Positions 1 through 6,527 of a stretch of DNA of 6,682 nucleotides are shown piece after piece. The notes below the pieces were generated by a model that was given only the letters and a program-made list of their open reading frames with translations, was not told the origin of the DNA and made no database searches. Both the position numbers and the translations under genes were made by a program. The stretch is taken from NCBI GenBank assembly GCA_028708195.1, contig JAQVZK010000132.1, positions 1-6,682 of the forward strand, read 5' to 3'. The DNA comes from Desulfovibrio sp. GTDB lineage: Bacteria; Desulfobacterota; Desulfovibrionia; Desulfovibrionales; Desulfovibrionaceae. Numbering within the stretch: position 1 is the first letter of the stretch; each line of letters begins with the position of its first letter.

Positions 1-526
1 CCAGCACCAGATTGCCGAAACAGGCGCGGAACGGATCAAAATCGGGGGGCATGCGGTCGAGGAAAAAATTCAGATGCAGGCGCAAGGCGTCGGCAAAAAC
101 GCGGGGCATAGTCTTCCAGACAGGATGCGCAGGCCTGCCCATAGCTGTGAGCTGCTGCCGCAAAAAATCCGCCGGGGCTTTTTTGCCGGATGATGACATA
201 GAACCCGCGCTGGGCACGGCCTCCGTCAGAACTTCGGCCTCGGCAGGCAGGCGGCTGGCGCAAAAATCCAGAACTGCGGAGGGCACCACCGAGCTGTCGG
301 CCAAGGCCAGCAGACGGTTGCGGATATCACCCACGGCTGGCATGGCAAAAGCCCGGCGCAATGCCGCCGAACTGCCGCCAGAATCAAAGGTGGTGACCAG
401 ATGCACAGAATTGTGCGTGTGGTGGATCAACTCGCGGCTCAAACCACGCAGGGCTGTGCCGCCGGTAAAGAATGTCAGGCGGGGGCCAAGGACAGGAAAG
501 GCCGTTAGGGCCAAAGAGGCCTTCAC
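1..526 (-). CDS. GAK system CofD-like protein, N-terminal part (3' end cut by window edge)
   Basis: Reading leftward from a GTG at 526 gives 175 open codons with no stop before the edge. Residues 18-33 carry a glycine-rich TFFTGGTALRGLSREL loop, followed by VTTFDSGGSSAALRRAF at 44-60 and MPAVGDIRNRLLALAD at 62-77. These match the nucleotide/substrate-binding signature of the CofD/YvcK fold: the GGT loop, the D-(S/D)-GGSS motif and the GDIRN motif. The last visible residues, FGNLVL, match the next conserved GN-(L/I) motif. The ALRGLSREL variant fits the family named 'GAK system CofD-like protein' better than YvcK or the F420 enzyme CofD; this is from memory of the family. Its substrate is unknown. 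The GTG start overlaps the exonuclease stop as GTGA and has a GGGAG Shine-Dalgarno 6 nt upstream at 533-537, so translation is probably coupled. The C-terminal part lies outside the window. Confidence 0.85.
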   Translation of the reverse strand, partial: MKASLALTAFPVLGPRLTFFTGGTALRGLSRELIHHTHNSVHLVTTFDSGGSSAALRRAFAMPAVGDIRNRLLALADSSVVPSAVLDFCASRLPAEAEVLTEAVPSAGSMSSSGKKAPADFLRQQLTAMGRPAHPVWKTMPRVFADALRLHLNFFLDRMPPDFDPFRACFGNLVL

Positions 527-1167
527 GCGTTGCTCCCGCGATCTCCCACTGGCCAGGCTGCGGGGCGCGCAGTGGGGATAAGCCCAAGCTCGCACATGCG
601 CACAAAAATAAGACGGCCTATCCAGGCATCGGTGGCGGCATAGGCTATCTGACGGTCGCTGAGTTCGGGCAGGCTCCAGTTGGAGCACTGCGACCCCTTG
701 GAAATGCGCCAGCCAAAAAAATTGGCTGCCAGTGTGCGCAACCCCTGACTGGGCATTTTGTGGGCTCTGGCCACGCCGCCCAAATCAACCAGCCCGGCCG
801 GCTCAAAATCGTACAGTTTTGCCAGATCACGCATATCGTCCCTGATGCCCACCCCGGCCTTGACCTGAGCCGGATTTGCCAGCAATTCCGCAAGGTCTGC
901 ACCAAAGGGCAGCCAGGCCAACTGGACCAGATACACAGCCTGCGCCGTGGCAAGCTGGATGAGCGCAGGCGAGTTGCGTCTTCCCTTGCGAAAAGAAGGG
1001 CGCGTCTCTGTGTCAAAACCAAGGATGCTTTCGTCAAGCAGTTGCGGGCGCACGCGCAGCCAGTCTTCTTCACTGCGCACCACGTGTACATGCCCCTCAT
1101 ACTGGCACAGGGGCAGAGCATTTACTTCCTCGCTGCTCAAGCGTCGTCGTAATATGTCGATATCCAT
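523..1167 (-). CDS. DEDDy 3'-5' exonuclease, RNase D/WRN-exonuclease type
   Basis: A 214-residue protein consisting of essentially one DnaQ-like exonuclease domain. Exo I is GFDTETRP with metal ligands Asp52 and Glu54. Exo II is AGVGIRDDMRDL, with Asp111 the likely third ligand. Exo III is YAATD with Tyr176 and Asp180, which places it in the DEDDy subclass. The family removes nucleotides from 3' ends using two divalent metals. RNase D trims tRNA precursors, but this protein lacks the C-terminal HRDC domains of full RNase D (about 375 residues). It is closer to the compact plant/bacterial WRN-like exonucleases, so RNA versus DNA substrate is open. The ATG at 1167 lies 15 bp after the mnmE stop with only a weak ribosome site, and the stop overlaps the next gene. 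Cotranscription with mnmE would suit a role in tRNA or RNA 3'-end processing, but that is inference. Confidence 0.9.
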   Translation of the reverse strand: MDIDILRRRLSSEEVNALPLCQYEGHVHVVRSEEDWLRVRPQLLDESILGFDTETRPSFRKGRRNSPALIQLATAQAVYLVQLAWLPFGADLAELLANPAQVKAGVGIRDDMRDLAKLYDFEPAGLVDLGGVARAHKMPSQGLRTLAANFFGWRISKGSQCSNWSLPELSDRQIAYAATDAWIGRLIFVRMCELGLIPTARPAAWPVGDRGSNA

Positions 1168-1182
1168 AAATAATTTACCGGA

Positions 1183-2595
1183 CTACTTGCCAATGCAAAA
1201 TTGAGAAAAAACCTTGTCCAGAACTTCGGCAGGGCTGCTCAGCCCTGTCACTTCCGCCAAATGTGTGGCGGCAACATCCAGACGCACGGCGCAACAGTCA
1301 TAAGGCCGCCCGGCATCCACATCTTCACGCAGGTCAGTCAGTTCGGCCAGGCTCGCTTCAAGGGCCAAGGTTTGCCGTGCATTGGGCGCAAGCCCTTCTG
1401 CCCCGGCAGTTTCGCCCTCCGCCAACAACAGCGCACGTAAGTGTTCGGCCATGTCCTCAACTTGTGTATCGGAAAAAGCGCTTGTTAGGCAACAGGTTTG
1501 GCCGTGAATCCATCGGGGGGGGAATTTTTGTGGCGTGCAGAGGTCGCATTTATTCCATACAACCAGCACTGGCGTGCTGCCCGCCGCTTCAAGCACTTCG
1601 CGGGCTGCCGGGTCAGGGCAGACTTCGGCATCGGCTCCGGCTTCACCCAGGGCACCACCGTCGAGCACAAGAACGATGGCGTCGGCTTCAGCCAGTTTTT
1701 GGCGGCTGCGCTCAACACCAAGCTCTTCGATGCTTTCTGCCGCCTTGCGCAGGCCAGCCGTGTCTGTGAGACGCACTGGCAGACCATTGAGGTCGCAGGC
1801 TTCTTCAAGAAAATCTCTGGTTGTACCGGGAATATCCGTAACCAGCGCCCGGTTGCGCCCAAGCAGGGCGTTCATGAGGCTGGACTTGCCAGCATTGACA
1901 GCGCCAGCCAGCACCACCACGGCACCCTGCTGCATGACGCGCGCCCGGCGGCTGCCCTGAAGCAGATGCCGCAGCGCTGCAGCCACTTTTTCAACGGCGG
2001 CTCTGAAGGTTGGGGCGTCCATACCCTCCACTTCGTCTTCAGGAAAATCCACGGCCACACACATTTGCATGCGCAACTCTTCAAGTTCGTTGCGCAGCGC
2101 CTCTGTGCGGCGGGCAAGCAGGCCGTCCAACCGGTTGAGCCCATAGCGCAGGGCCTCGCGCGAGGGCGCGGCAATCAACTCAGCCACGGCTTCGGCCTGG
2201 CTCAGGTCCATACGGCCATTCACAAAAGCGCGGCGCGAAAACTCGCCCTTCTGGGCCTGGCGCACACCGTGGCGCAGCGCACTTTCAAGCACCGCCTGCA
2301 CGATGAACGCCCCGCCGTGACAATGGATTTCGGCCACATCCTCACCGGTGAAGCTGCGCGGCCCTGGCATAAATACGGCCAGCACATCGTCCAGCGCCTC
2401 GCCATTCCAGTCCAGCACGCGGCCCCTGTGCAAAAGCCAGGGCCGAAAATTTTCAAACCGGGACGACGACGGCAAAAACATGCGCGAGAGCACCTGCTTG
2501 GCTTCAGGGCCTGAAATGCGCACAATGCCCACCCCGCCAGAGCCGGGGGGGGTGGCAATTGCCGCAATGGTGTCACTGGTGCCAATACGCATCAT
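1183..2595 (-). CDS. mnmE: tRNA uridine-5-carboxymethylaminomethyl(34) synthesis GTPase MnmE
   Basis: MnmE, with MnmG, installs the cmnm5 group on the wobble uridine of several tRNAs, using GTP hydrolysis and a formyl-folate cofactor. From the ATG at 2595 it has 470 residues, close to the family's roughly 450-460. The N-terminal folate-binding domain opens with DTIAAIATPPGSGGVGIVRISG. The helical region contains VDFPEDE. The inserted G domain has GAVNAGKSS (231-239), TTRD (258-261), DTAG (278-281) and NKCD (348-351). The Asn in the P-loop that binds K+ is present, though the usual Pro of GxPNAGKS is Val. It ends in the conserved CIGK with catalytic Cys467. An in-frame ATG at 2718 would add 41 unconserved residues, and ATG 2592 is an equal alternative. 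No start has a strong ribosome site. Two C8 runs lie within the gene. mnmG, its partner, is not in the window. Confidence 0.97.
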   Translation of the reverse strand: MMRIGTSDTIAAIATPPGSGGVGIVRISGPEAKQVLSRMFLPSSSRFENFRPWLLHRGRVLDWNGEALDDVLAVFMPGPRSFTGEDVAEIHCHGGAFIVQAVLESALRHGVRQAQKGEFSRRAFVNGRMDLSQAEAVAELIAAPSREALRYGLNRLDGLLARRTEALRNELEELRMQMCVAVDFPEDEVEGMDAPTFRAAVEKVAAALRHLLQGSRRARVMQQGAVVVLAGAVNAGKSSLMNALLGRNRALVTDIPGTTRDFLEEACDLNGLPVRLTDTAGLRKAAESIEELGVERSRQKLAEADAIVLVLDGGALGEAGADAEVCPDPAAREVLEAAGSTPVLVVWNKCDLCTPQKFPPRWIHGQTCCLTSAFSDTQVEDMAEHLRALLLAEGETAGAEGLAPNARQTLALEASLAELTDLREDVDAGRPYDCCAVRLDVAATHLAEVTGLSSPAEVLDKVFSQFCIGK

Positions 2596-2786
2596 GATCG
2601 CGCCGCAAGCCTCTGTCCTTGCCGGCAGCACAAGGCCGCCCGCCTTTTCAGGGTTCAGGAAAATGCGGCTCCCGCCTTTTCGCGCAGGGCGAAAATACGG
2701 AAGCCGCCATAATTGCATGCACAGCCCGGCAGGTTTTGAAAATCAGCCCTTGCGGGCGCGACAGCCGGGTTCTTGGCTGAAAGAAC
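2596..2786 (-). other. jag-mnmE intergenic region / mnmE leader
   Basis: This is the largest gap in the window if mnmE starts at 2595. It holds two perfect 7-bp inverted repeats (2677-2695, and 2768-2787 just after the jag stop). It also holds an 11-bp direct repeat CCCGCCTTTTC at 2639-2649 and 2671-2681 (plus-strand reading). The reading frame is open from an ATG at 2718, but the translated segment has no resemblance to the MnmE N-terminus, so I treat it as leader. I see no convincing -35/-10 pair. Confidence 0.5.
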
Positions 2787-2787
2787 C
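2768..2787 (-). terminator. Hairpin directly after jag stop, weak terminator or processing site
   Basis: On the minus strand the sequence GGTTCTT, a 6-nt TCAGCC loop and AAGAACC form a perfect 7-bp stem beginning at the last base of the jag TAG. Only 3 of 7 pairs are G-C and no U-run follows, so it is not a canonical Rho-independent terminator. It could be a 3'-end stabiliser or processing point separating jag from mnmE mRNA. Confidence 0.3.
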
Positions 2788-4160
2788 TAACTCTTTTCAG
2801 CCTTCCTGCGCAGTATAACAACTCTCTTCATGGGGCCGTCGCCCGTACTGCGCGTCTGCACATCGGTGGCTTCCTGCAAACAGACGTGCACAATGCGGCG
2901 GTGGTAGGACGACAGGGGCCGCGTGGAATACGAGCGGCCGCTCAGACGCACCTTTTCGGCCAGCGAAAGCGCCATTTCGCGCAGTTTTTCATCCTGCCGA
3001 CTGCGGTACTCGCCAGCGTCAAGCTGTACGCGTACGGCTGCGTTCATGCCGCGCGAGACTATGCGGGAAATCATGTACTGCAGCGCCGCCAGGGTTTGCC
3101 CTTCGCGGCCGATAAGCAGGCCTGAATCTTCTTCGCTGTCAATGCCAACCTGCACCCGGTCGCCGCCAAGCTTCACTTCGAGCTGCACGGCGTCACCCAC
3201 GATGGGGCGCACCAACTGGCGAACGGTTTCGCGCACGAGGGTTTCAAGCCGCCCCTGGTCGAGCTGCTCCATAGGCATGGCGGGCAGGCCTTCAGCGGCT
3301 TCTTCAAAATCATCGTCCAGAACGTCCACGCTCTTGACCTGACGGGCGACCTCGCGGCCACCGTCTTTCACAGCGCTACGGTTCTCGCGGATATCGCGGT
3401 TCTCGCGGGCTTCACCCCTGCGGGCACGGCCCTCGCCACGCCTGCTTTCGTCGCCGTTCTGACCGCTCTGGCCGTTCTGATTGCTCTGGCCGTTCTGGCC
3501 ATTTTGACTGCTCTGGCCGTTTTGCCCGTTCTGGGGGTTCTGGCTGCGCCCTGCGTTTCTGGGCGCGCTGCCTCTTGAGCGGTCAGACCGCCCCTCGGCT
3601 TCAGATTTTTCGACGGCTTTTTCAGAATTTTTATCAGAGGCTTTATCTTGAGCGCTGTCACCATTGCGGGCGTTGTTTTTATCAACACCGCGCTCGGCAT
3701 TTTTATCGCCCTGTTTTTCAGATCGTGGCCCGGCCCCTCTGCCCGACCGGGCTTCTTGCCCTTGTGCGGCTTCGGGCTGGCTGGAAGACCCCGATTCTGC
3801 GGCGGGCTTGCGCCCACGGGAACGGCTGGTGCGCTTTTCTTGCTGGCCACCTGCGGGCTGACCATTTTCTTCACGCTGGTTACGATTTTTTTCCGGGGCT
3901 TCAGCCACGGCAGCGGCACAGGCCGCAACGGGGGCGGTTTGCCCCCCCTTGCGACCCAGTGCGTTATCAACAGCCTCACGCAGTTGCACCCGGCGCGCGC
4001 GCACCTTGGCTTTGCGCGCACCGACTATGCCAAAGATTCCTGATTTGGAATCCTGTACAATTTCGATTTCCAGTTTTTCCCGCGCCGAATCAAAGTAGCT
4101 GCAAGCTTCTTCGATGGCGCTGTCCAGGTCCTTCCCCTGGAATTCTTTGAACCCTTCCAT
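2787..4160 (-). CDS. jag: Jag (SpoIIIJ-associated) KH/R3H RNA-binding protein with long disordered linker
   Basis: A 457-residue protein from the ATG at 4160. A GTG at 4187 would add nine residues, but a GAGGA ribosome site 5 nt before 4160 decides the start. Residues 1-60 form the Jag-N domain (MEGFKEFQGKDLDSAIEEA, then SKSGIFGIVGARKAKVR). Residues about 65-290 are low complexity, rich in Glu, Lys, Arg, Asn, Gln, Ser and Gly, with an NGQ repeat and an Arg-rich RRGEGRARRGEARENR patch. Residues about 295-375 are the KH domain with GxxG loop IGREG at 350-354. The R3H domain follows with RxxxH at 421-425 and GDGPMKRVVILRR at the end. Typical Jag/KhpB proteins are about 200-350 residues, so the linker accounts for the excess. 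The family binds RNA and is encoded beside yidC. In Gram-positives it acts with KhpA and affects cell division and envelope growth. Its role here is unproven. Confidence 0.95.
   Translation of the reverse strand: MEGFKEFQGKDLDSAIEEACSYFDSAREKLEIEIVQDSKSGIFGIVGARKAKVRARRVQLREAVDNALGRKGGQTAPVAACAAAVAEAPEKNRNQREENGQPAGGQQEKRTSRSRGRKPAAESGSSSQPEAAQGQEARSGRGAGPRSEKQGDKNAERGVDKNNARNGDSAQDKASDKNSEKAVEKSEAEGRSDRSRGSAPRNAGRSQNPQNGQNGQSSQNGQNGQSNQNGQSGQNGDESRRGEGRARRGEARENRDIRENRSAVKDGGREVARQVKSVDVLDDDFEEAAEGLPAMPMEQLDQGRLETLVRETVRQLVRPIVGDAVQLEVKLGGDRVQVGIDSEEDSGLLIGREGQTLAALQYMISRIVSRGMNAAVRVQLDAGEYRSRQDEKLREMALSLAEKVRLSGRSYSTRPLSSYHRRIVHVCLQEATDVQTRSTGDGPMKRVVILRRKAEKS
3453..3542 (-). repeat. In-frame NGQ-type tandem repeat within jag
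   Basis: About 90 bp encode a run built from Q-N-G-Q, S-Q-N-G-Q and N-Q-N-G-Q units (Jag residues about 207-236). On the plus strand the core CTCTGGCCGTT recurs three times between about 3468 and 3530 with small changes. All units keep the frame. The run lies in the disordered linker, between the Jag-N and KH domains. Confidence 0.75.
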
Positions 4161-4165
4161 ACTCG

Positions 4166-4170
4166 TCCTC
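4166..4170 (-). promoter_or_regulatory. Ribosome binding site of jag
   Basis: GAGGA on the minus strand, 5 nt before the ATG at 4160. It is placed correctly for that ATG and lies downstream of the alternative GTG at 4187, so it settles the start choice. Confidence 0.7.
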
Positions 4171-4175
4171 GTTCC

Positions 4176-4195
4176 AAAAGGCGGCACAGACCGCC
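4176..4195 (-). terminator. Weak hairpin plus U4 between yidC and jag (possible attenuator)
   Basis: The minus strand reads GGCGG, TCTGTG, CCGCC and then TTTT. This is a 5-bp all-GC stem with a 6-nt loop and a four-U tail, 7 nt after the yidC stop and inside the 42-bp yidC-jag gap. It is shorter than usual intrinsic terminators, so partial termination that lowers jag relative to yidC is the most it suggests. Confidence 0.35.
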
Positions 4196-4202
4196 GTTGC
4201 GG

Positions 4203-5843
4203 CTATTTCGCGGCGGCGTGGGCCTTGAACTTCCGGATCATCAACTGCTGCTGGGCAATGGAAAGCACGTTGTTAACCAGCCAGTACAGCACGAGACCCG
4301 AGGGGAAGTTCAGGAAAAGCACGGTGAAGATGATGGGCAGAAACATCATGATCTTCTGCTGGGTCGGATCAGTGGCCGGAGGACTCATCTTCTGCTGCAA
4401 GAACATCGTCACACCCATGATGACAGGGGTGATATACAGCGGGTCCTTGGTGGACAAGTCGGCCAGCCAGAGTATGTCCGTTCCCGGCAGGTAGGTAATA
4501 AAGGGCGCATGGCGCATCTCGATGGAGGTCAGCAGGGCCTGATACAGTCCAAAGAACACGGGCATATGAATGAGGATGGGCACACAGCCACTGGCGGGAT
4601 TAACGCCATAGGTCTTGTAGAGGGCCATGACCTCTTTGTTCATCTGCTCTTTGTTGTCCTTGAACTTTTCGCGCAGCTCCGTCATGTGGGGCTGAAGCTT
4701 CTTCATCTTTTCCATTGAGGCGTAGCTCTTGGCCGTAAGGGGCCAGAACACGGCCTTGATGAGCACCGTCAGCAGAATGATGGAAATACCCCAGTTGTGA
4801 ACATATTTATGGAAGAATTCCAGCAGCCACAACAGGCCCTTGGCAATGAGGTGGAAAAAGCCCAGGTCAACGCTCGCGGCGAGCTCAGGCGAAACGGCCT
4901 GAAGTTCCGAGCGCACCTTGGGGCCAACCCAGTAAGAAACAGACAGTTCCTTTTCCTGGCCGGGGCCAAGCAGGCTCTCCGGCTCCTCGACGGCGGCGCG
5001 GTACACGTTTTGTTGCATAACGCCCTTGACGGTCACGTTATTGACATCGCCGGGCAGCACTGCCGTGAGAAAATAGGTGCTCATGGCACCAGCCCAGTAA
5101 ATCTTGCCCACGGCCTGAATGCCGGTGGTTTCAAGAGTACTGGCGGAGCTTTCTTCCTTGAGGCTGCCGTCAATATCCCAGGCAACGCGCATGGCGTCAT
5201 AACGGTCGCCAGCAGAGTTACTGGCATCGGCCGCGGCGGTATAGCCCACGCGTACGCTGCGGGGCTGGTCGCTCTGGTTTGTCACACGAACTTTTTCGCG
5301 GATAAGGTAGTTTGAAGAGTTGAAGGTCAACTCACGAACCACCCGCAAATTGTCCACCTCACCGATCAGGCGCAAGACGCCCTGCTGGTCAGGCCCAAGG
5401 GCAAGCCCCTTCTCGTCGGTTTCCAGAGACCACTGGCCGGTGCTCCACGAAGGCTGGCTGTTGATAACCAGCCCCATAGGGGCCACCAGGGCCGTCGTGG
5501 GATCAACCAGATTGACCAGGGGCGAATCAGCCGCAAGACCAACCTGATATTTCTTGAGTTTAAACGAGCGCAACGCGCCGCCACCGCTGTAAATAACGGC
5601 TTCATACAGGGGGGTGTCCACAGTAAGATCGCGCCCGGCTGAGGGCGTAAAAACAGGCAAACTGGCCTGCGCCGGTGCGGGCGCTGCCTGCGCCTGCTGC
5701 TGCGGGGCCTGCTGGCTCTGACTTTGCTGCGCCACGGGGACGGGCTTGGAGGTCCAGCCCATCTTGTCGGCCAGGTACCCCCAGCCGACAATAACAATAA
5801 GACAAAGTACAATGGCAATAAGAAGATTTTTACCGTCTTGCAT
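4203..5843 (-). CDS. yidC: Membrane protein insertase YidC
   Basis: YidC inserts and folds inner-membrane proteins, alone or with SecYEG. The ATG at 5843 gives 546 residues, the size of Gram-negative YidC. TM1 is at about 7-24 (NLLIAIVLCLIVIVGWGYLA). A Gln/Ala/Pro-rich linker covers about 39-62, and the periplasmic beta-sandwich P1 domain about 65-306. The conserved membrane core then follows: TM2 region at 331-370, a cytoplasmic coiled hairpin (MEKMKKLQPHMTELREKFKDNKEQMNKEVMALYKTYGVNPASGC), TM3 around 420-441, TM4 around 470-485 and TM5 around 500-532, with a basic tail. The position of the hydrophilic-groove Arg of E. coli YidC is Lys363 here (LIKAVFWPLT). A GTG at 5855 is in frame but overlaps the AGGAG ribosome site, so it is unlikely. 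The gene begins 8 bp after yidD. Confidence 0.98.
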   Translation of the reverse strand: MQDGKNLLIAIVLCLIVIVGWGYLADKMGWTSKPVPVAQQSQSQQAPQQQAQAAPAPAQASLPVFTPSAGRDLTVDTPLYEAVIYSGGGALRSFKLKKYQVGLAADSPLVNLVDPTTALVAPMGLVINSQPSWSTGQWSLETDEKGLALGPDQQGVLRLIGEVDNLRVVRELTFNSSNYLIREKVRVTNQSDQPRSVRVGYTAAADASNSAGDRYDAMRVAWDIDGSLKEESSASTLETTGIQAVGKIYWAGAMSTYFLTAVLPGDVNNVTVKGVMQQNVYRAAVEEPESLLGPGQEKELSVSYWVGPKVRSELQAVSPELAASVDLGFFHLIAKGLLWLLEFFHKYVHNWGISIILLTVLIKAVFWPLTAKSYASMEKMKKLQPHMTELREKFKDNKEQMNKEVMALYKTYGVNPASGCVPILIHMPVFFGLYQALLTSIEMRHAPFITYLPGTDILWLADLSTKDPLYITPVIMGVTMFLQQKMSPPATDPTQQKIMMFLPIIFTVLFLNFPSGLVLYWLVNNVLSIAQQQLMIRKFKAHAAAK

Positions 5844-5851
5844 GAGGGCGC

Positions 5852-6121
5852 TCACTCCTGGGACAATGGCGGAACGTCATGGCGACGTCGTGCTGGTGAT
5901 GGTGGAACCGGGTCATAGCCCGAACCGCCCCAAGGGTGACAGCGGGCCAGGCGCTTGAGCGCCAGCCAGCCGCCCCGCAGCACGCCGTGGGTCATGACGG
6001 CCTCTACGGCATAGGCGGAACAGGTGGGATAATAACGGCAGGCAGGGGGCAACACGGGCGAGATGCAGCGCTGGTATACCCGTATGGGAAATACGCAAAG
6101 AGTACGCAACAACTTGCTCAT
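5852..6121 (-). CDS. yidD: Membrane protein insertion efficiency factor YidD
   Basis: An 89-residue YidD (DUF37/haemolytic-domain family). The N-terminal amphipathic segment [19 protein letters not shown] is followed by the signature [49 protein letters not shown] at about residues 25-73, including the conserved CRYxPTCSxYA and RCHPxxxxGxDPVP motifs and Cys28, Cys34 and Cys61. In E. coli the protein lies at the inner face of the inner membrane and improves YidC-dependent insertion. Its ATG overlaps the rnpA stop as ATGA, and it ends 8 bp before yidC, so the three are very probably translated from one message. There is little independent Shine-Dalgarno sequence (GGCGGG about 6 nt upstream), which points to translational coupling with rnpA. 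Confidence 0.96.
   Translation of the reverse strand: MSKLLRTLCVFPIRVYQRCISPVLPPACRYYPTCSAYAVEAVMTHGVLRGGWLALKRLARCHPWGGSGYDPVPPSPARRRHDVPPLSQE
5855..5859 (-). promoter_or_regulatory. Ribosome binding site of yidC
   Basis: AGGAG on the minus strand, inside the last codons of yidD and 11 nt before the ATG at 5843. Its last G is the first base of the alternative GTG codon, which argues against that start. Confidence 0.55.
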
Positions 6122-6510
6122 GGCAGACCCGCCAATGCCGAAGAGCCCGACTGATGTCGGGCCGCTCGCTGCAACAGTGGCAAAAGCTCGGCAGCCACAC
6201 GGGCATAGTCCAGTGCGGCTTCTCCGGCATGCTTTTTGGCTATGGTAACGATGTCAGCCTCCACGGGCATATCCTCTCTGTGTAGGCGGTAGAATTCCCG
6301 CAGGAGTCTCTTGACGCGATTTCGAACCACGGCATTGCCTACCTTACGGGAGACAGCCATGCCTGTACGCGCACGAAGACCGGGACACGCTCCCGGCAAC
6401 ACAAAGACAAGAAAATGCTCGGTGTGGTAGCGCCTGCCCCGCTCGTAGCAGGCTGTAAACTCCACCCGGCGGCGGATGCGCAACTGCCGGGGCAGGAGGT
6501 ACCGGCACAT
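6118..6510 (-). CDS. rnpA: Ribonuclease P protein component
   Basis: The protein subunit of RNase P, which binds the catalytic RNA and the 5' leader of precursor tRNAs. It has 130 residues, within the family's 110-140. The N-terminus [23 protein letters not shown] matches the substrate-leader cleft. The RNR signature is at [19 protein letters not shown] (residues 57-75, Arg63-Asn64-Arg65), followed by the [10 protein letters not shown] strand typical of the family. The C-terminal tail is short and less conserved. The ATG at 6510 has a GGGAG ribosome site 5 nt upstream (6516-6520). It lies 41 bp after rpmH, the near-universal neighbour, and its stop overlaps yidD. A strong hairpin in the rpmH gap and another in its own 3' end may adjust output. 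Confidence 0.97.
   Translation of the reverse strand: MCRYLLPRQLRIRRRVEFTACYERGRRYHTEHFLVFVLPGACPGLRARTGMAVSRKVGNAVVRNRVKRLLREFYRLHREDMPVEADIVTIAKKHAGEAALDYARVAAELLPLLQRAARHQSGSSALAGLP
6139..6168 (-). promoter_or_regulatory. Imperfect hairpin in rnpA 3' end, before yidD start
   Basis: The core is GCCCGAC-ATCA-GTCGGGC (6145-6162), a perfect 7-bp stem with a tetraloop. On the minus strand it extends outward through a G-U pair, a C-C mismatch and four more pairs (one G-U), giving 12 pairs over 6139-6168. It ends 17 nt before the yidD ATG at 6121. It could hide or pace yidD initiation, but it is also coding sequence. Confidence 0.35.
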
Positions 6511-6527
6511 GGAAGCTCCCGGACGAC

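Noticed and set aside
12..581. Plus-strand open frame of 189 codons at the left edge
   Set aside because: It is a shadow of the CofD-like gene on the other strand, and its low-complexity Arg/Ala/Ser composition is typical of antisense frames.
472..1152. Plus-strand open frame of 226 codons opposite the exonuclease
   Set aside because: It is antisense to a gene with all DEDDy motifs, and the product shows no family features.
1498..2514. Plus-strand open frame of 338 codons opposite mnmE
   Set aside because: It lies wholly antisense to a gene with clear MnmE motifs, its translation has no recognisable domain, and it reflects the codon bias of a GC-rich gene.
2596..2718. N-terminal extension of MnmE from the ATG at 2718
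   Set aside because: The 41 extra residues do not resemble the family, make it longer than usual, and there is no good ribosome site. It is kept only as an alternative start.
3453..3542. CRISPR-like repeat
   Set aside because: The units are short, degenerate, in frame with jag and without spacers, so this is a coding tandem repeat.
3368..4021. Minus-strand frame of 217 codons overlapping jag
   Set aside because: It is an alternate frame of the low-complexity jag linker, rich in Ala, Arg, Lys and Pro; no domain seen.
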